Shown one piece after another: positions 1 to 8,026 of a DNA stretch of 16,511 nt (positions are counted from its first letter, which is position 1; each line of letters opens with the position of its first letter). The translations under genes were made by a program, and so were the position numbers. The stretch comes from Planctomycetaceae bacterium (GTDB lineage: Bacteria > Planctomycetota > Planctomycetia > Pirellulales > Pirellulaceae): assembly GCA_002685655.1 (NCBI GenBank), contig NYXM01000188.1, positions 1-16,511 on the forward strand. Reading direction: 5' to 3'. The notes beneath the pieces were generated by a model. That model made no database searches and was not told the origin of the DNA. It saw only the letters and a program-made list of their open reading frames with translations.

Positions 1-60
1 AGTCGGTTCGGATTCTAAAGTTTGTTGCGAACTAGGCGATGTCTGGAAACGCATACATGG

Positions 61-90
61 TTGACAATGCAGAATCTCTGGAAGTCTTAG
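61..90 (+). promoter_or_regulatory. Possible sigma-70-like promoter
   Basis: A perfect TTGACA box at 61-66 is followed after 18 nt by TCTTAG at 85-90, which matches the -10 consensus poorly. Its orientation would drive the gene starting at 303. Planctomycete promoters are poorly characterised and a six-base match can occur by chance, so this is only a candidate. Confidence 0.2.
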
Positions 91-137
91 TCTGACCCCA
101 ATACTGTTCAATGAGGTGACGTCAATCGAAAGATGAC

Positions 138-210
138 GGGGTCGCGAGTCTTTTTCGGCCTTCGGTATTTGCCGATCGTAAGTCGTTGCCCGAAAAAGAC
201 TCCCGACCCC
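138..210. repeat. Imperfect inverted repeat, 21-nt arms (long hairpin)
   Basis: The arm at 138-158 (beginning GGGGTCGCGAGTC) and the arm at 190-210 (ending ACTCCCGACCCC) are reverse complements at 20 of 21 positions, separated by a 31-nt loop. The hairpin precedes the gene at 303. It could be a terminator for an upstream gene outside the window, a 5' leader structure, or a REP-like element. Its GGGGTC/GACCCC outer ends resemble the hairpin at 4309-4359. Confidence 0.6.
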
Positions 211-302
211 TCCTGGCCAAGCTGTTGATCGGAATTGCGCCCAAGCCGGCATGTCGACTATGCAGTCATTTTCAACCCCCGCTTAAGAGATTCATCTTAC
301 CC

Positions 303-3300
303 ATGCTCACGCTCAACAGATTATCTGCACGACGGGCTCAATCGCCATCGCGACTGCGTTCAGCGAGTGTCGCAAGTTCCCGCGTGCGGACTCAAGCTCA
401 ACTGTTGTTGGCGGCCATCTTCATTTTGCGCGGATCAATATGTATTGCGCAAGGGACCGTTCCGTTCGAGGAAGCGCCGCCGGCGCTTCCTGCTTCCGCG
501 GCAGTCAAACAGTTCAAAGTCGCGGATGGATTGGCGATCAGCCTAGTGGCCGCCGAGCCGGAGGTCAGTCAGCCGCTGTCGATCAATTTCGACGATCGTG
601 GCCGTATGTGGGTGTTGCAATATCGGCAATTCCCCAACCCGAATGGTCTCACGCCCGTCAAGGTCGACAACTGGCTACGAACGAAATATGACAAGCTCCC
701 TGATCCACCGCCCAAAGGCCCCAAGGGAAACGATCGGATTTCGATCTATGAAGATACTGACGGCGACGGTCGCCCGGACACCGTCAAACAGTTTCTGTCC
801 GATTTGAATCTGGCGTCGGGGATGGCGTTGGGCCATGGCGGGGTGTTCGTGGTTCAATCGCCCTACCTGCTCTATTACGCAGACAGGGATCAGGACGACG
901 TGCCCGACGGTGATCCGGAAGTCCTCTTGACTGGTTTCGGTATGGACGATGCACACGCGTTTGCCAATTCGTTGACGTGGGGACCTGACGGTTGGCTGTA
1001 CGGGGCACAAGGCAGCACTTCGACGGCCGCCATTCGAGGCATCGGATTTCAGCAGGGTGTGTGGCGATACCATCCGCGAACCAAGGAGTTCGAGTTGTTC
1101 GCCGAAGGGGGTGGCAATACCTGGGGAATCGACTTTGATCGTTTCGGAAACCTCTTCGCCGGTGGCAACACCGTCGAACCGCTCGTTCATCACGTGCAAG
1201 GCGCGTACTACGTCAAAGGATTCGGCAAGCACGGACCGTTGCACAACCCCCATACGTACGGCTACTTTCAGCCCGTCAAGCACCATGGCTATACCGGCGA
1301 TAGCTTGACCGGCGGCTTCGTGCTCTACCAAGGCGGTGCGTTCCCCGAACGCTTCAATGGTGCCTGCATAGCGCCGAACACGCGACACAGTGCGATGCGC
1401 TGGAGCACCGTCGAATTACGCGGCTCGACGTTCGCCACACGTGCCGCTGGGGATTTCATCACAACCAGCGACATCTGGTTTCGTCCGGTCGATTCGACGG
1501 TTGGCCCCGACGGGGCGCTCTATGTGGCCGACTGGTACGACTACAATATCTCGCATTCGTCGCCGAAGAATCGCAGCCAGTGGTATCAGCCAAGTCGCGC
1601 CGATGGGCGAGTGTGGCGCGTCGCACCCAGTGACGTCAAACGGATCGACACAAAGCAACTTGACTTATCCGCAAAGTCGAATGCGGAATTGATCACACTG
1701 CTTTCGCATCCCAACAACTGGTACGCTCGCCAGGCACGCCGACTGTTCGCCGAACGCCGCGACAAGTCGGTCGTCCCAGCTCTCAAAGAGATGCTCGAGA
1801 GCAGCAACCAACGTCTGGCTTTGCAAGCCCTCTGGTCGATCTACGTGACTGGTGGTTTCGATGATCCGCTCGCTGAAGAGACACTGAAGAGCGGGCACGA
1901 GTACGTTCGAGCCTGGACCGTACGCCTGTTGAGTGACATGAAGACTGTCTCGTCACGCCTTCAACCGAAACTCGTGCAGCTCGCCCGCGATGAGACGAGT
2001 GTTATCGTTCGAAGCCAATTGGCCTGCACAGCAAGACGTATGCCTGCCGATGCTGCCCTGCCGATTATTGCGGAGTTGCTGCGTCACGACGAAGATGCGG
2101 ATGACGTCCACGTGCCGCTGCTTCTGTGGTGGGCAATCGAAGACAAGATCATCTCAGACACATCGATCGTCTTGCGATTGGTCGAATCGCCAGAAATGTG
2201 GCGGCTGTCAATCATGCACGAGTTCATCATCGCGCGACTCGCTCGTCGCCTGGCAGCCGAAGGCACGGATGACGGATATGCAGCGTGCGCGCGGCTGCTC
2301 GCATTGGCTCCAGACGAAGCTGACCTGGGCCTCGTTGTCATCGGAATGGTCGATGCACGTTCCGGTCGCCAGCTGCAACACGTTCCGAAACCGCTTGAGG
2401 CACCGCTTGCATCGCTGCTTAAGCAAGAACCCACGGATCTCCGTGTCGTGCAACTGGCTTTGCGATTGGGAGGGCCCGCGGCCCAAGCTGTAACACTGAT
2501 CGCCGATGCTTCTCGTCCCCTTGGAGAGCGCATTGCCATCATCCAAGCTTTGGGGGAAACACAAACGGCGTCGGCCGTTGTTCCGTTACTTCGCTTGATC
2601 CGGCCTACCGAAGCTGAGCAGGTTCAGAGCGCGGCATTGGCGGCACTGGCTTATTTCGACGACCCGCAGATCGGAAGCAAAGTTCGATTGGCCTACCCGG
2701 CACTCAAGCCAGGTTCGAAGCCACCGGCGATTGACCTGCTCTGCAGTCGTCCTGCTTGGGCCGCGACGCTGATGGCAGCGATCGAAAACAACGAGATTGA
2801 CCCCAAGCATGTAACACTGGACCAGGTGCGACAGCTGCTCGAACATGACGACCTGCGACTGCACCGTCTGGTCACTCAATCCTGGGGACGCATCCAGTCG
2901 GCAACTCCTCTCCAGCACCAGGGGCGCATCAGTGCGGTCAGCCAGTTGCTACATCGTAGAAAAGGTGATGCTGTGGGCGGATTGCAGATCTACGAGGAGA
3001 TCTGTGCGAACTGCCACAAGCTGCACGGCAAGGGCAATTCGATCGGCCCGGACTTGACCGGTGCGGAGCGGAAAGATCGTCTCAAGCTGATTCGCAATAT
3101 CGTCGATCCCAGTTCCGAGATTCGGCCGCAGTACATTTCCCACGTCGCGGTCACAAACGACGACCGACTGATCACGGGGCTCCTGGCGGAGTCAAAAGCA
3201 GAATCAATCACGCTACTCGACGCGAAGAACAAACGCACCCTTCTCAGCCGTTCGGATCTCGCAGAACTGCGCGAGTCCACCACTTCGCTCATGCCGGAAA

Positions 3301-3377
3301 AACTGCTCGATGAATTGACGGATCAACAGATCCGTGATTTGCTGGCGTACTTGCAGTCTGGCGGTCCAATCAAGTAG
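303..3377 (+). CDS. Secreted PVC-type haem-binding protein: dehydrogenase-like propeller, HEAT-like helices, C-terminal cytochrome c domain
   Basis: This 1024-residue exported protein has the architecture widespread in Planctomycetes and Verrucomicrobia (TIGR02604 N-terminal plus TIGR02603 C-terminal families). A basic N-terminus and hydrophobic stretch (LLLAAIFIL) form a signal peptide ending near residue 50. Residues about 70-430 form a sugar-dehydrogenase-like beta-propeller with two acidic calcium-type loops, DTDGDGRPD (151-159) and DRDQDDVPD (194-202). Residues about 450-860 are helical and HEAT-like. The C-terminus carries the haem motif CANCH (C901, C904, H905) and a probable distal ligand M997 in SLMPEKLL. 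The predicted site is the periplasm or cell surface. The role is probably electron transfer coupled to oxidation of an unknown, perhaps sugar-like, substrate; the substrate is inference. I chose ATG 303 over TTG 186 because it places the signal peptide near the N-terminus. The M28 peptidase gene follows 30 nt later. Confidence 0.9.
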   Translation: MLTLNRLSARRAQSPSRLRSASVASSRVRTQAQLLLAAIFILRGSICIAQGTVPFEEAPPALPASAAVKQFKVADGLAISLVAAEPEVSQPLSINFDDRGRMWVLQYRQFPNPNGLTPVKVDNWLRTKYDKLPDPPPKGPKGNDRISIYEDTDGDGRPDTVKQFLSDLNLASGMALGHGGVFVVQSPYLLYYADRDQDDVPDGDPEVLLTGFGMDDAHAFANSLTWGPDGWLYGAQGSTSTAAIRGIGFQQGVWRYHPRTKEFELFAEGGGNTWGIDFDRFGNLFAGGNTVEPLVHHVQGAYYVKGFGKHGPLHNPHTYGYFQPVKHHGYTGDSLTGGFVLYQGGAFPERFNGACIAPNTRHSAMRWSTVELRGSTFATRAAGDFITTSDIWFRPVDSTVGPDGALYVADWYDYNISHSSPKNRSQWYQPSRADGRVWRVAPSDVKRIDTKQLDLSAKSNAELITLLSHPNNWYARQARRLFAERRDKSVVPALKEMLESSNQRLALQALWSIYVTGGFDDPLAEETLKSGHEYVRAWTVRLLSDMKTVSSRLQPKLVQLARDETSVIVRSQLACTARRMPADAALPIIAELLRHDEDADDVHVPLLLWWAIEDKIISDTSIVLRLVESPEMWRLSIMHEFIIARLARRLAAEGTDDGYAACARLLALAPDEADLGLVVIGMVDARSGRQLQHVPKPLEAPLASLLKQEPTDLRVVQLALRLGGPAAQAVTLIADASRPLGERIAIIQALGETQTASAVVPLLRLIRPTEAEQVQSAALAALAYFDDPQIGSKVRLAYPALKPGSKPPAIDLLCSRPAWAATLMAAIENNEIDPKHVTLDQVRQLLEHDDLRLHRLVTQSWGRIQSATPLQHQGRISAVSQLLHRRKGDAVGGLQIYEEICANCHKLHGKGNSIGPDLTGAERKDRLKLIRNIVDPSSEIRPQYISHVAVTNDDRLITGLLAESKAESITLLDAKNKRTLLSRSDLAELRESTTSLMPEKLLDELTDQQIRDLLAYLQSGGPIK

Positions 3378-3407
3378 TCAAAGATCTGAAGTTGTTTTCT
3401 TCCGCCG

Positions 3408-4295
3408 ATGAATCCAGCGCCCTCCGAAATCTGCGACAACCTACGGCTTCATGTCGATCGTCTGGCCGGCTTGATTGGCCCGAGGGTGCTTTACAAGCCG
3501 GCGACGATTGATGCCTCGATTGGCTACATCACCGGCCTCTGGAAGGATATGGGATACGAAGTCCGACGCGAGGAATTCGATGCACTGGGAGACACCGCAA
3601 CGAACCTGATCATCGAGACTCCTGGTGCCAAGCGTCCAGAGCAGATCATCTTGCTGGGCGCGCATTACGATACGGTGGACAGCACTCCTGGCGCCGATGA
3701 CAATGCCTCGGCGGTGGCAGTCATGCTAGAAGTCAGTCGATTGTTGCAAGGGCAACCTGGCCGACGGACACTGCGGTGTGTCGCGTTCGCTTGTGAGGAG
3801 CCACCGTATTTCAACATTGACTCGATGGGCAGCCAACATCACGCGCGGCAGGCGAGCGATCGGCAAGGGCAGATTGTGGGAATGCTCTGTTTGGAGATGG
3901 TTGGCTATTTTTGTTCCGAACCACACTCGCAGCAGATACCACCTGCGATCCCACGAATTCTCCGTTGGCTTTTTCCGCACCGGGGAGATTTTCTGGCAGC
4001 CGTTGGAAACCTCGCGTCCTGGAAGTTGTCCTGGTCATTTCGGCGCGGCTTCAAGGGAGGAACGCGTCTACCATTGTTCTCCATCTGCCTGCCTGAAGCC
4101 GTTAACGAGATTCGATTGTCCGATAATAGCTCGTTTTGGGACCAGGGTTATCCAGCTTTGATGCTTACTGACACCAGCTTCCTGCGCAATCCGAACTACC
4201 ATGAATCGACCGATCTACCTGACACGCTCGATTACGACTCCATGACGCAAGTGACTCTTGGAATCGCCAATGCTGTGAAGAGACTTCTCGGTTGA
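3408..4295 (+). CDS. M28-family zinc metallopeptidase (aminopeptidase-like)
   Basis: The 295-residue protein has the complete M28 di-zinc signature. GAHYDT supplies H86, GADDNAS supplies the bridging D98, CEE supplies catalytic E130 and ligand E131, LEMVGYF supplies E163, and NYHESTD supplies H265. E163 replaces the Asp seen in some family members, but Glu in an LEMxGY context is a known variant. Family members remove N-terminal residues from peptides or act on related amide substrates; the substrate here cannot be read from sequence. No signal peptide is visible, so it is predicted cytoplasmic, which contrasts with its exported upstream neighbour. The 30-nt gap to that gene suggests co-transcription. 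The gene ends just before a terminator-like hairpin. Confidence 0.9.
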   Translation: MNPAPSEICDNLRLHVDRLAGLIGPRVLYKPATIDASIGYITGLWKDMGYEVRREEFDALGDTATNLIIETPGAKRPEQIILLGAHYDTVDSTPGADDNASAVAVMLEVSRLLQGQPGRRTLRCVAFACEEPPYFNIDSMGSQHHARQASDRQGQIVGMLCLEMVGYFCSEPHSQQIPPAIPRILRWLFPHRGDFLAAVGNLASWKLSWSFRRGFKGGTRLPLFSICLPEAVNEIRLSDNSSFWDQGYPALMLTDTSFLRNPNYHESTDLPDTLDYDSMTQVTLGIANAVKRLLG

Positions 4296-4308
4296 ATCCT
4301 GGGCAATC

Positions 4309-4359
4309 AAGGGGTCAGGGCTCATTGATGTCAAACTCAACGAAGAGCCCTGACCCTTT
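4309..4359. terminator. Terminator-like hairpin between convergent genes
   Basis: Arms at 4309-4323 (AAGGGGTCAGGGCTC) and 4345-4359 (GAGCCCTGACCCTTT) pair over 15 positions, with one G-T wobble and a 21-nt loop. It lies 14 nt past the stop of the M28 gene and ahead of the end of the convergent methyltransferase gene, a suitable place for bidirectional termination. The loop is long and the U-tract is short, so a REP-like repeat is an alternative. Confidence 0.6.
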
Positions 4360-4426
4360 CCAATTCGACATCACTTGACTTACGTCACACCATTGAACGG
4401 CAAAGTGGTGAACTGCGTCGTATCGG

Positions 4427-5968
4427 TCATTCTCTGCGCAGTAAGAACGCCTGCCGCGAAAAACGCGCTAAGGCGTCGCTGATCAATACCTCGACATCCG
4501 TTTGACCGCTGGTGGTCGCAATCTGGGGGAGTTCAGCCTCTCCCGCCTCCACACGCTGACGCACGACGTCCGCCAGCATGGCCGCATCGTGATTGCCGTC
4601 CAGATTGGCCAGGATCACTCGATCCAAACTCGACAGGTCCTTGGCGTAATGCCGCAGGTCGGTAATGAGTTCTCCAGACACCGCTTGGTACCGCGCCAGC
4701 CGCGTGGCACGGGGTTTCTCTTCGACATGTCGATCACAGGCAGGTAATCGCTGGGACAATTCAATGAGCCCGGCTGCGACACAATTGAGCAGATCTGTTT
4801 GCCATGAGCCATGCTCCGGCGATCGCGTCGTAACTTCGGTCTGCAAGGCCTCAAATGCGACCGGCACGGGCCAGCAGCGCGACAAGTGATCCAGCGCAAC
4901 CTGCACGCCTGGATGGGGTGTCGAAACTGATCGACCATCTGGAGCTCGGAAGGTCGCCTTAGTCGTCGTGCCAATCGTTTCAGTGCTCGGATCAGCACGC
5001 AGATTGGACCCTATAAACAGCTTTTCCATCGATGCCACACGGAGCGTGCGATCGAGTTTGATGTCGGGATGACAAAGTAGACTCCGGCGGGACATCGTGT
5101 TGCGCAGAAAGTCCAGATGCTGCTCGAAGTCAACCGTTTCCTGGGAAATGTCGCATAGCGTAGCCTGTGATTCGGGTGGCAGCATGGCCGCCCACATCAA
5201 CGTGATATCCGCGTCGCCCAGATATTGCATTCCAGCCTGTTTGGCGCGGCCCACAAATTCGTGCAGGTAACAGGGATGATTGACGACATTCAAGAGGGCG
5301 TGGAAAAGGAACTTGTCTGAATAACCGCGACTCACCTGCAGTTCGTTTCGCAGTAGCTGGCTGTACGTCGATTGGTCATTAGCCAGCGCGGTCTCGAAGA
5401 AACTGATCATGGCACGCGCCTGCGTCGTGCGTTGCTGTGGGTCCTCGAACTTGTTGGCGTGATAGCTGATCATGTCACGCACCATTCCCTGCAAGTGCCA
5501 ACCGGGATACGTGTTGTAGTTCACGTAGGCAATTCCCTGTGGCGTCAGGTTCTGTTGACAAATTGAGAGGATCTTTTCGCGGGCTGCATCGGTGGTCCAG
5601 GAATAGACTCCGTGGCAGATGACATAGTCGAACTTGCCGAAGGACTCGTTCAGATCGCCTAAGTCCATCGCTTCCAACCGTAGATTCGACACGTCGACGG
5701 CGCGGGTGATCTGCAATGCTTCGTCGATCTGCGAGGCAGACAGATCGATGCCCACGAATTCGCTGTCCGGCAAGTTCGTGGCCATCGGCAAGATATTGCC
5801 TCCGGCACCACAGCCGATTTCAAGGACACGACAATGTTCGACGTCGGTCGGTTGCATCCCAAACAGCAGACCCAACGTGGCCATGCGGTCCGGATGCGAG
5901 GCGGCAAATGGTAGGCTGGGAAAGTCGACGACATCATAGTCGCTGACTTGTGGCCGTTGGACGTTCAT
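4427..5968 (-). CDS. SAM-dependent methyltransferase with PF10119-type regulatory domain, PKMT-like
   Basis: The 513-residue protein begins with the family's conserved lead-in (YDVVDFPSLPFAASHPDR, residues 11-28). A class I Rossmann methyltransferase domain follows, with motif I VLEIGCGAGG (48-57), motif II acidic D75 in FVGIDLS, and the downstream block NYNTYPGWHLQGMVRDM (150-166). Residues about 205-300 match the expected place of the predicted methyltransferase regulatory domain, and the C-terminal 200 residues are probably a winged-helix-type module. The same order occurs in rickettsial protein-lysine methyltransferases, so protein lysine methylation is a reasonable guess, but the substrate is unknown. 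No export signal is seen. An in-frame GTG at 6022 would add 18 residues; I prefer ATG 5968 because conservation begins soon after it. It is transcribed divergently from the amidotransferase gene across a tandem-repeat region. Confidence 0.85.
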   Translation of the reverse strand: MNVQRPQVSDYDVVDFPSLPFAASHPDRMATLGLLFGMQPTDVEHCRVLEIGCGAGGNILPMATNLPDSEFVGIDLSASQIDEALQITRAVDVSNLRLEAMDLGDLNESFGKFDYVICHGVYSWTTDAAREKILSICQQNLTPQGIAYVNYNTYPGWHLQGMVRDMISYHANKFEDPQQRTTQARAMISFFETALANDQSTYSQLLRNELQVSRGYSDKFLFHALLNVVNHPCYLHEFVGRAKQAGMQYLGDADITLMWAAMLPPESQATLCDISQETVDFEQHLDFLRNTMSRRSLLCHPDIKLDRTLRVASMEKLFIGSNLRADPSTETIGTTTKATFRAPDGRSVSTPHPGVQVALDHLSRCWPVPVAFEALQTEVTTRSPEHGSWQTDLLNCVAAGLIELSQRLPACDRHVEEKPRATRLARYQAVSGELITDLRHYAKDLSSLDRVILANLDGNHDAAMLADVVRQRVEAGEAELPQIATTSGQTDVEVLISDALARFSRQAFLLRRE

Positions 5969-6039
5969 GGACAGCTCGTCTACGTGATGTTCGGATTGCG
6001 TTGGGCGACTGAAGAAGGTCACGCGGAACGGGAGGCGCT

Positions 6040-6103
6040 GGGTTACGATGGCAATGGGTTACGATGGCGCTGGGTTACGATGGCAATGGGCTCCCATGGC
6101 ACA
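6040..6103. repeat. 16-bp tandem repeat, three exact-length units plus a degenerate fourth
   Basis: Units at 6040-6055, 6056-6071 and 6072-6087 share the core GGGTTACGATGGC and alternate in their last three bases (AAT, GCT, AAT), giving a higher-order 32-bp period. A fourth unit at 6088-6103 has diverged (GGGCTCCCATGGC). The array sits in the 163-nt region between the divergent methyltransferase and amidotransferase genes, so it lies within or beside both promoters. A regulatory role is possible; slippage-generated filler is equally possible. Confidence 0.85.
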
Positions 6104-6131
6104 GCGCCTGTGGGCGGACTAAAATGCCTTC

Positions 6132-6716
6132 ATGATCTTGCTCATCGACAACTACGATTCCTTCACTTACAACCTCGTCCAACGATTCGGGGAAGTTGAC
6201 CCTTCCTTGGTGATCGAGGTGCATCGAAACGACCAGATAACGATCGCAGAGATCGAAGCGAAAAAGCCGAGCCATCTTGTCATTTCACCCGGCCCCTGCA
6301 CACCCAACGAAGCTGGCATTTCGGTTGCGGCGGTCGAGCGTTTTGCGGGAGAACTACCTGTTCTGGGTGTCTGTTTGGGCCATCAGTCGATCGGCCAGGC
6401 AACCGGCGGCACGATCGTTCGGGCCAAACAACTCATGCATGGCAAGACGGATCAGATTCACCATGACGGTCGCGGGTTGTTCGCCGGTCTTGCCAATCCC
6501 TTCACGGCGACGCGGTATCACAGCCTTGTGATCGAGCCTGATACGTTGAGCCCGGATTTTGAAGTCTCAGCGTGGGCGGACGGCCCTGACGCCCAGCGCG
6601 AGATCATGGCCATTCGTCACAAGGAATGGATGCTGGAAGGCTGGCAGTTTCACCCTGAAAGTTTCTTGACCGAATGCGGCCACGATCTGTTGGCCCGTTT
6701 CTTGGCCCAAAGCTAA
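6132..6716 (+). CDS. pabA: Class I glutamine amidotransferase, aminodeoxychorismate/anthranilate synthase component II
   Basis: The 194-residue protein supplies ammonia from glutamine to a chorismate-using partner, giving aminodeoxychorismate (folate route) or anthranilate (tryptophan route). It has the canonical opening LLIDNYDSFTYNLVQ, the oxyanion-loop sequence SPGPCTPNEAG, the nucleophile elbow GVCLGHQSIGQATGG with C81, and WQFHPES with H174 and E176 completing the triad. Length is normal for a free-standing PabA/TrpG. The MHGK segment and sequence type fit PabA or an enzyme serving both pathways; sequence alone does not separate them. No chorismate-binding partner (PabB/TrpE) lies in the window. 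No clear Shine-Dalgarno site precedes ATG 6132. moeA starts 24 nt after the stop, so the two are probably co-transcribed. Confidence 0.92.
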   Translation: MILLIDNYDSFTYNLVQRFGEVDPSLVIEVHRNDQITIAEIEAKKPSHLVISPGPCTPNEAGISVAAVERFAGELPVLGVCLGHQSIGQATGGTIVRAKQLMHGKTDQIHHDGRGLFAGLANPFTATRYHSLVIEPDTLSPDFEVSAWADGPDAQREIMAIRHKEWMLEGWQFHPESFLTECGHDLLARFLAQS

Positions 6717-6740
6717 GTACCTCCGAAAGATCTTCACAAC

Positions 6741-7958
6741 ATGATCAACGTCGACGAAGCACTAGAATTGATCTTTAAATGCGTTCGCACGAAGGCCTCG
6801 AAAACGGTCTCGCTCGAACAAGCACTCGGACGTGTGCTGGCCGAAGACATTATCAGCGACATTGACTCGCCACCGCACGACAAGTCTATGGTGGATGGCT
6901 ACGCCGTGCTGGCCACCGACGCGAAAACGACGCCAGTCGAACTGACCGTGAGCGAAGAAGTGACTGCCGGCGAAACACCGTCACACCCGGTCACCACGGG
7001 AACGGCCACTCGGATCATGACCGGGGCGCCGGTTCCCGCCGGTGCCAATGCCATCGTTATGGTCGAACTGACGGAATCGGTCGAGGGGCAGGCGGCGGCC
7101 GTACGACTCGCCAAACAACAGGTGGACGCCGGGCAACACATCATGCGCCGCTCCACTTCGCTGCGACGCGGTGAAGTGGTGTTACCGAAGGGCACGCTGG
7201 TGCGACCAATCGAGATCGGGCTACTGGCCGAAGTTGGTCGACCGCAAGTCTCAGTATTTCCGTCACCGAGCGTCGCCGTATTGTCGACTGGTAATGAATT
7301 GGTATCGGCAGGCGACGCCCCTGCCGCCGGCCAGATCCGCAACAGCAACGGTCCGATGCTAGGCGCTTTGGTGCAGCGCGCTGGCGGTTGCCACATCGAT
7401 TTGGGGATTGGTCGTGACGACGAGCAGTCCTTGACAGAGTTGGCTGGGCGAGGTTTGGAGGCTGACGTCTTGGTGCTCTCCGGCGGAGTGTCGGCAGGAG
7501 TACTGGACCTGGTTCCTGGCGTGCTGGCCTCGCTCGGTGTCGCGCAGGTGTTTCACAAAGTCAATCTCAAGCCCGGCAAGCCGGTTTGGTTCGGCGTGCT
7601 GGCCGACCCGGCCGGTGACAAGCTGGTATTCGGCCTACCTGGCAATCCGGTCAGCAGTTTGGTCTGTTTCGAACTGTTTGTTCGTCCGACCATTGCACGG
7701 TTGTCGGGCGGGTGTGCCGATCGGCTGGCGACGCAGGCGGCTCGGCTAACGAACGATCATCGCCATCGGGGCGACCGGCCGACGTACTTTCCCGCTCGGC
7801 TACGCGCGATCGAAGACCAATCGCAAGTCGAATTGCTCGCGTGGAAGGGTTCAGCTGATCTGCGCACGTTGAGCAACGCCGACTGCCTGGCGTTTTTTCC
7901 CAAGGGCGAGCGGGCGTATCATGCAGGTGACGAAATTGACGTAGTCCTATTTCCTTAA
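6741..7958 (+). CDS. moeA: Molybdopterin molybdenumtransferase MoeA
   Basis: The 405-residue cytoplasmic enzyme inserts molybdate into adenylated molybdopterin, the last common step of molybdenum cofactor synthesis. Family motifs appear in order: DIDSPPHDKSMVDGYAV (40-56, with the conserved Asp of the MDGYA-type motif), IMTGAPVPAGANAIVMVE (92-109), STGNEL (182-187), GQIRNSN (197-203), GRDD (224-227), SGGVSAGVLD (247-256), and GLPGNPVSSLVCFE (298-311). The C-terminal beta-barrel domain IV (about 325-405) is present, so the protein is full length. In most homologues SMVDGYA reads AMDGYA or SMMDGYA; this is a minor variant. It follows the amidotransferase gene by 24 nt, suggesting an operon. No other molybdenum cofactor gene is visible here. 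Confidence 0.95.
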   Translation: MINVDEALELIFKCVRTKASKTVSLEQALGRVLAEDIISDIDSPPHDKSMVDGYAVLATDAKTTPVELTVSEEVTAGETPSHPVTTGTATRIMTGAPVPAGANAIVMVELTESVEGQAAAVRLAKQQVDAGQHIMRRSTSLRRGEVVLPKGTLVRPIEIGLLAEVGRPQVSVFPSPSVAVLSTGNELVSAGDAPAAGQIRNSNGPMLGALVQRAGGCHIDLGIGRDDEQSLTELAGRGLEADVLVLSGGVSAGVLDLVPGVLASLGVAQVFHKVNLKPGKPVWFGVLADPAGDKLVFGLPGNPVSSLVCFELFVRPTIARLSGGCADRLATQAARLTNDHRHRGDRPTYFPARLRAIEDQSQVELLAWKGSADLRTLSNADCLAFFPKGERAYHAGDEIDVVLFP

Positions 7959-8026
7959 CAGGCCTGCTGATTCCCGTGCGACTCGCATAGTAGACCGCAA
8001 ATAGTCTCAAAGAGGAATTGACCACG

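Larger units (their letters stand above)
1..302. other. Leader region upstream of the haem-binding protein gene
   Basis: I find no convincing gene here. It holds a TTGACA box at 61-66, the word GTCTGACCCC at 90-99, and a long imperfect inverted repeat at 138-210. A TTG-initiated in-frame extension of the downstream gene could begin at 186. That would start the protein inside the hairpin loop and place about 39 residues with no signal-peptide character before the real export signal, so I treat it as untranslated. Confidence 0.5.

Noticed and set aside
186..302. TTG-initiated N-terminal extension of the haem-binding protein
   Set aside because: It starts in the hairpin loop and reads through the right arm, adds no recognisable motif, and would bury the signal peptide about 70 residues in. 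ATG 303 gives a normal export signal.
675..1388. 237-codon minus-strand open frame inside the haem-protein gene
   Set aside because: It is a shadow of the well-supported propeller coding region with no motif or plausible start context of its own.
5969..6022. GTG start extending the methyltransferase by 18 residues
   Set aside because: It has no visible ribosome-binding site and adds no conserved sequence. It remains possible, but ATG 5968 fits the family start better.
6040..6103. CRISPR-like array
   Set aside because: The repeats are directly tandem with no unique spacers, the unit is only 16 bp, and no cas gene is nearby.
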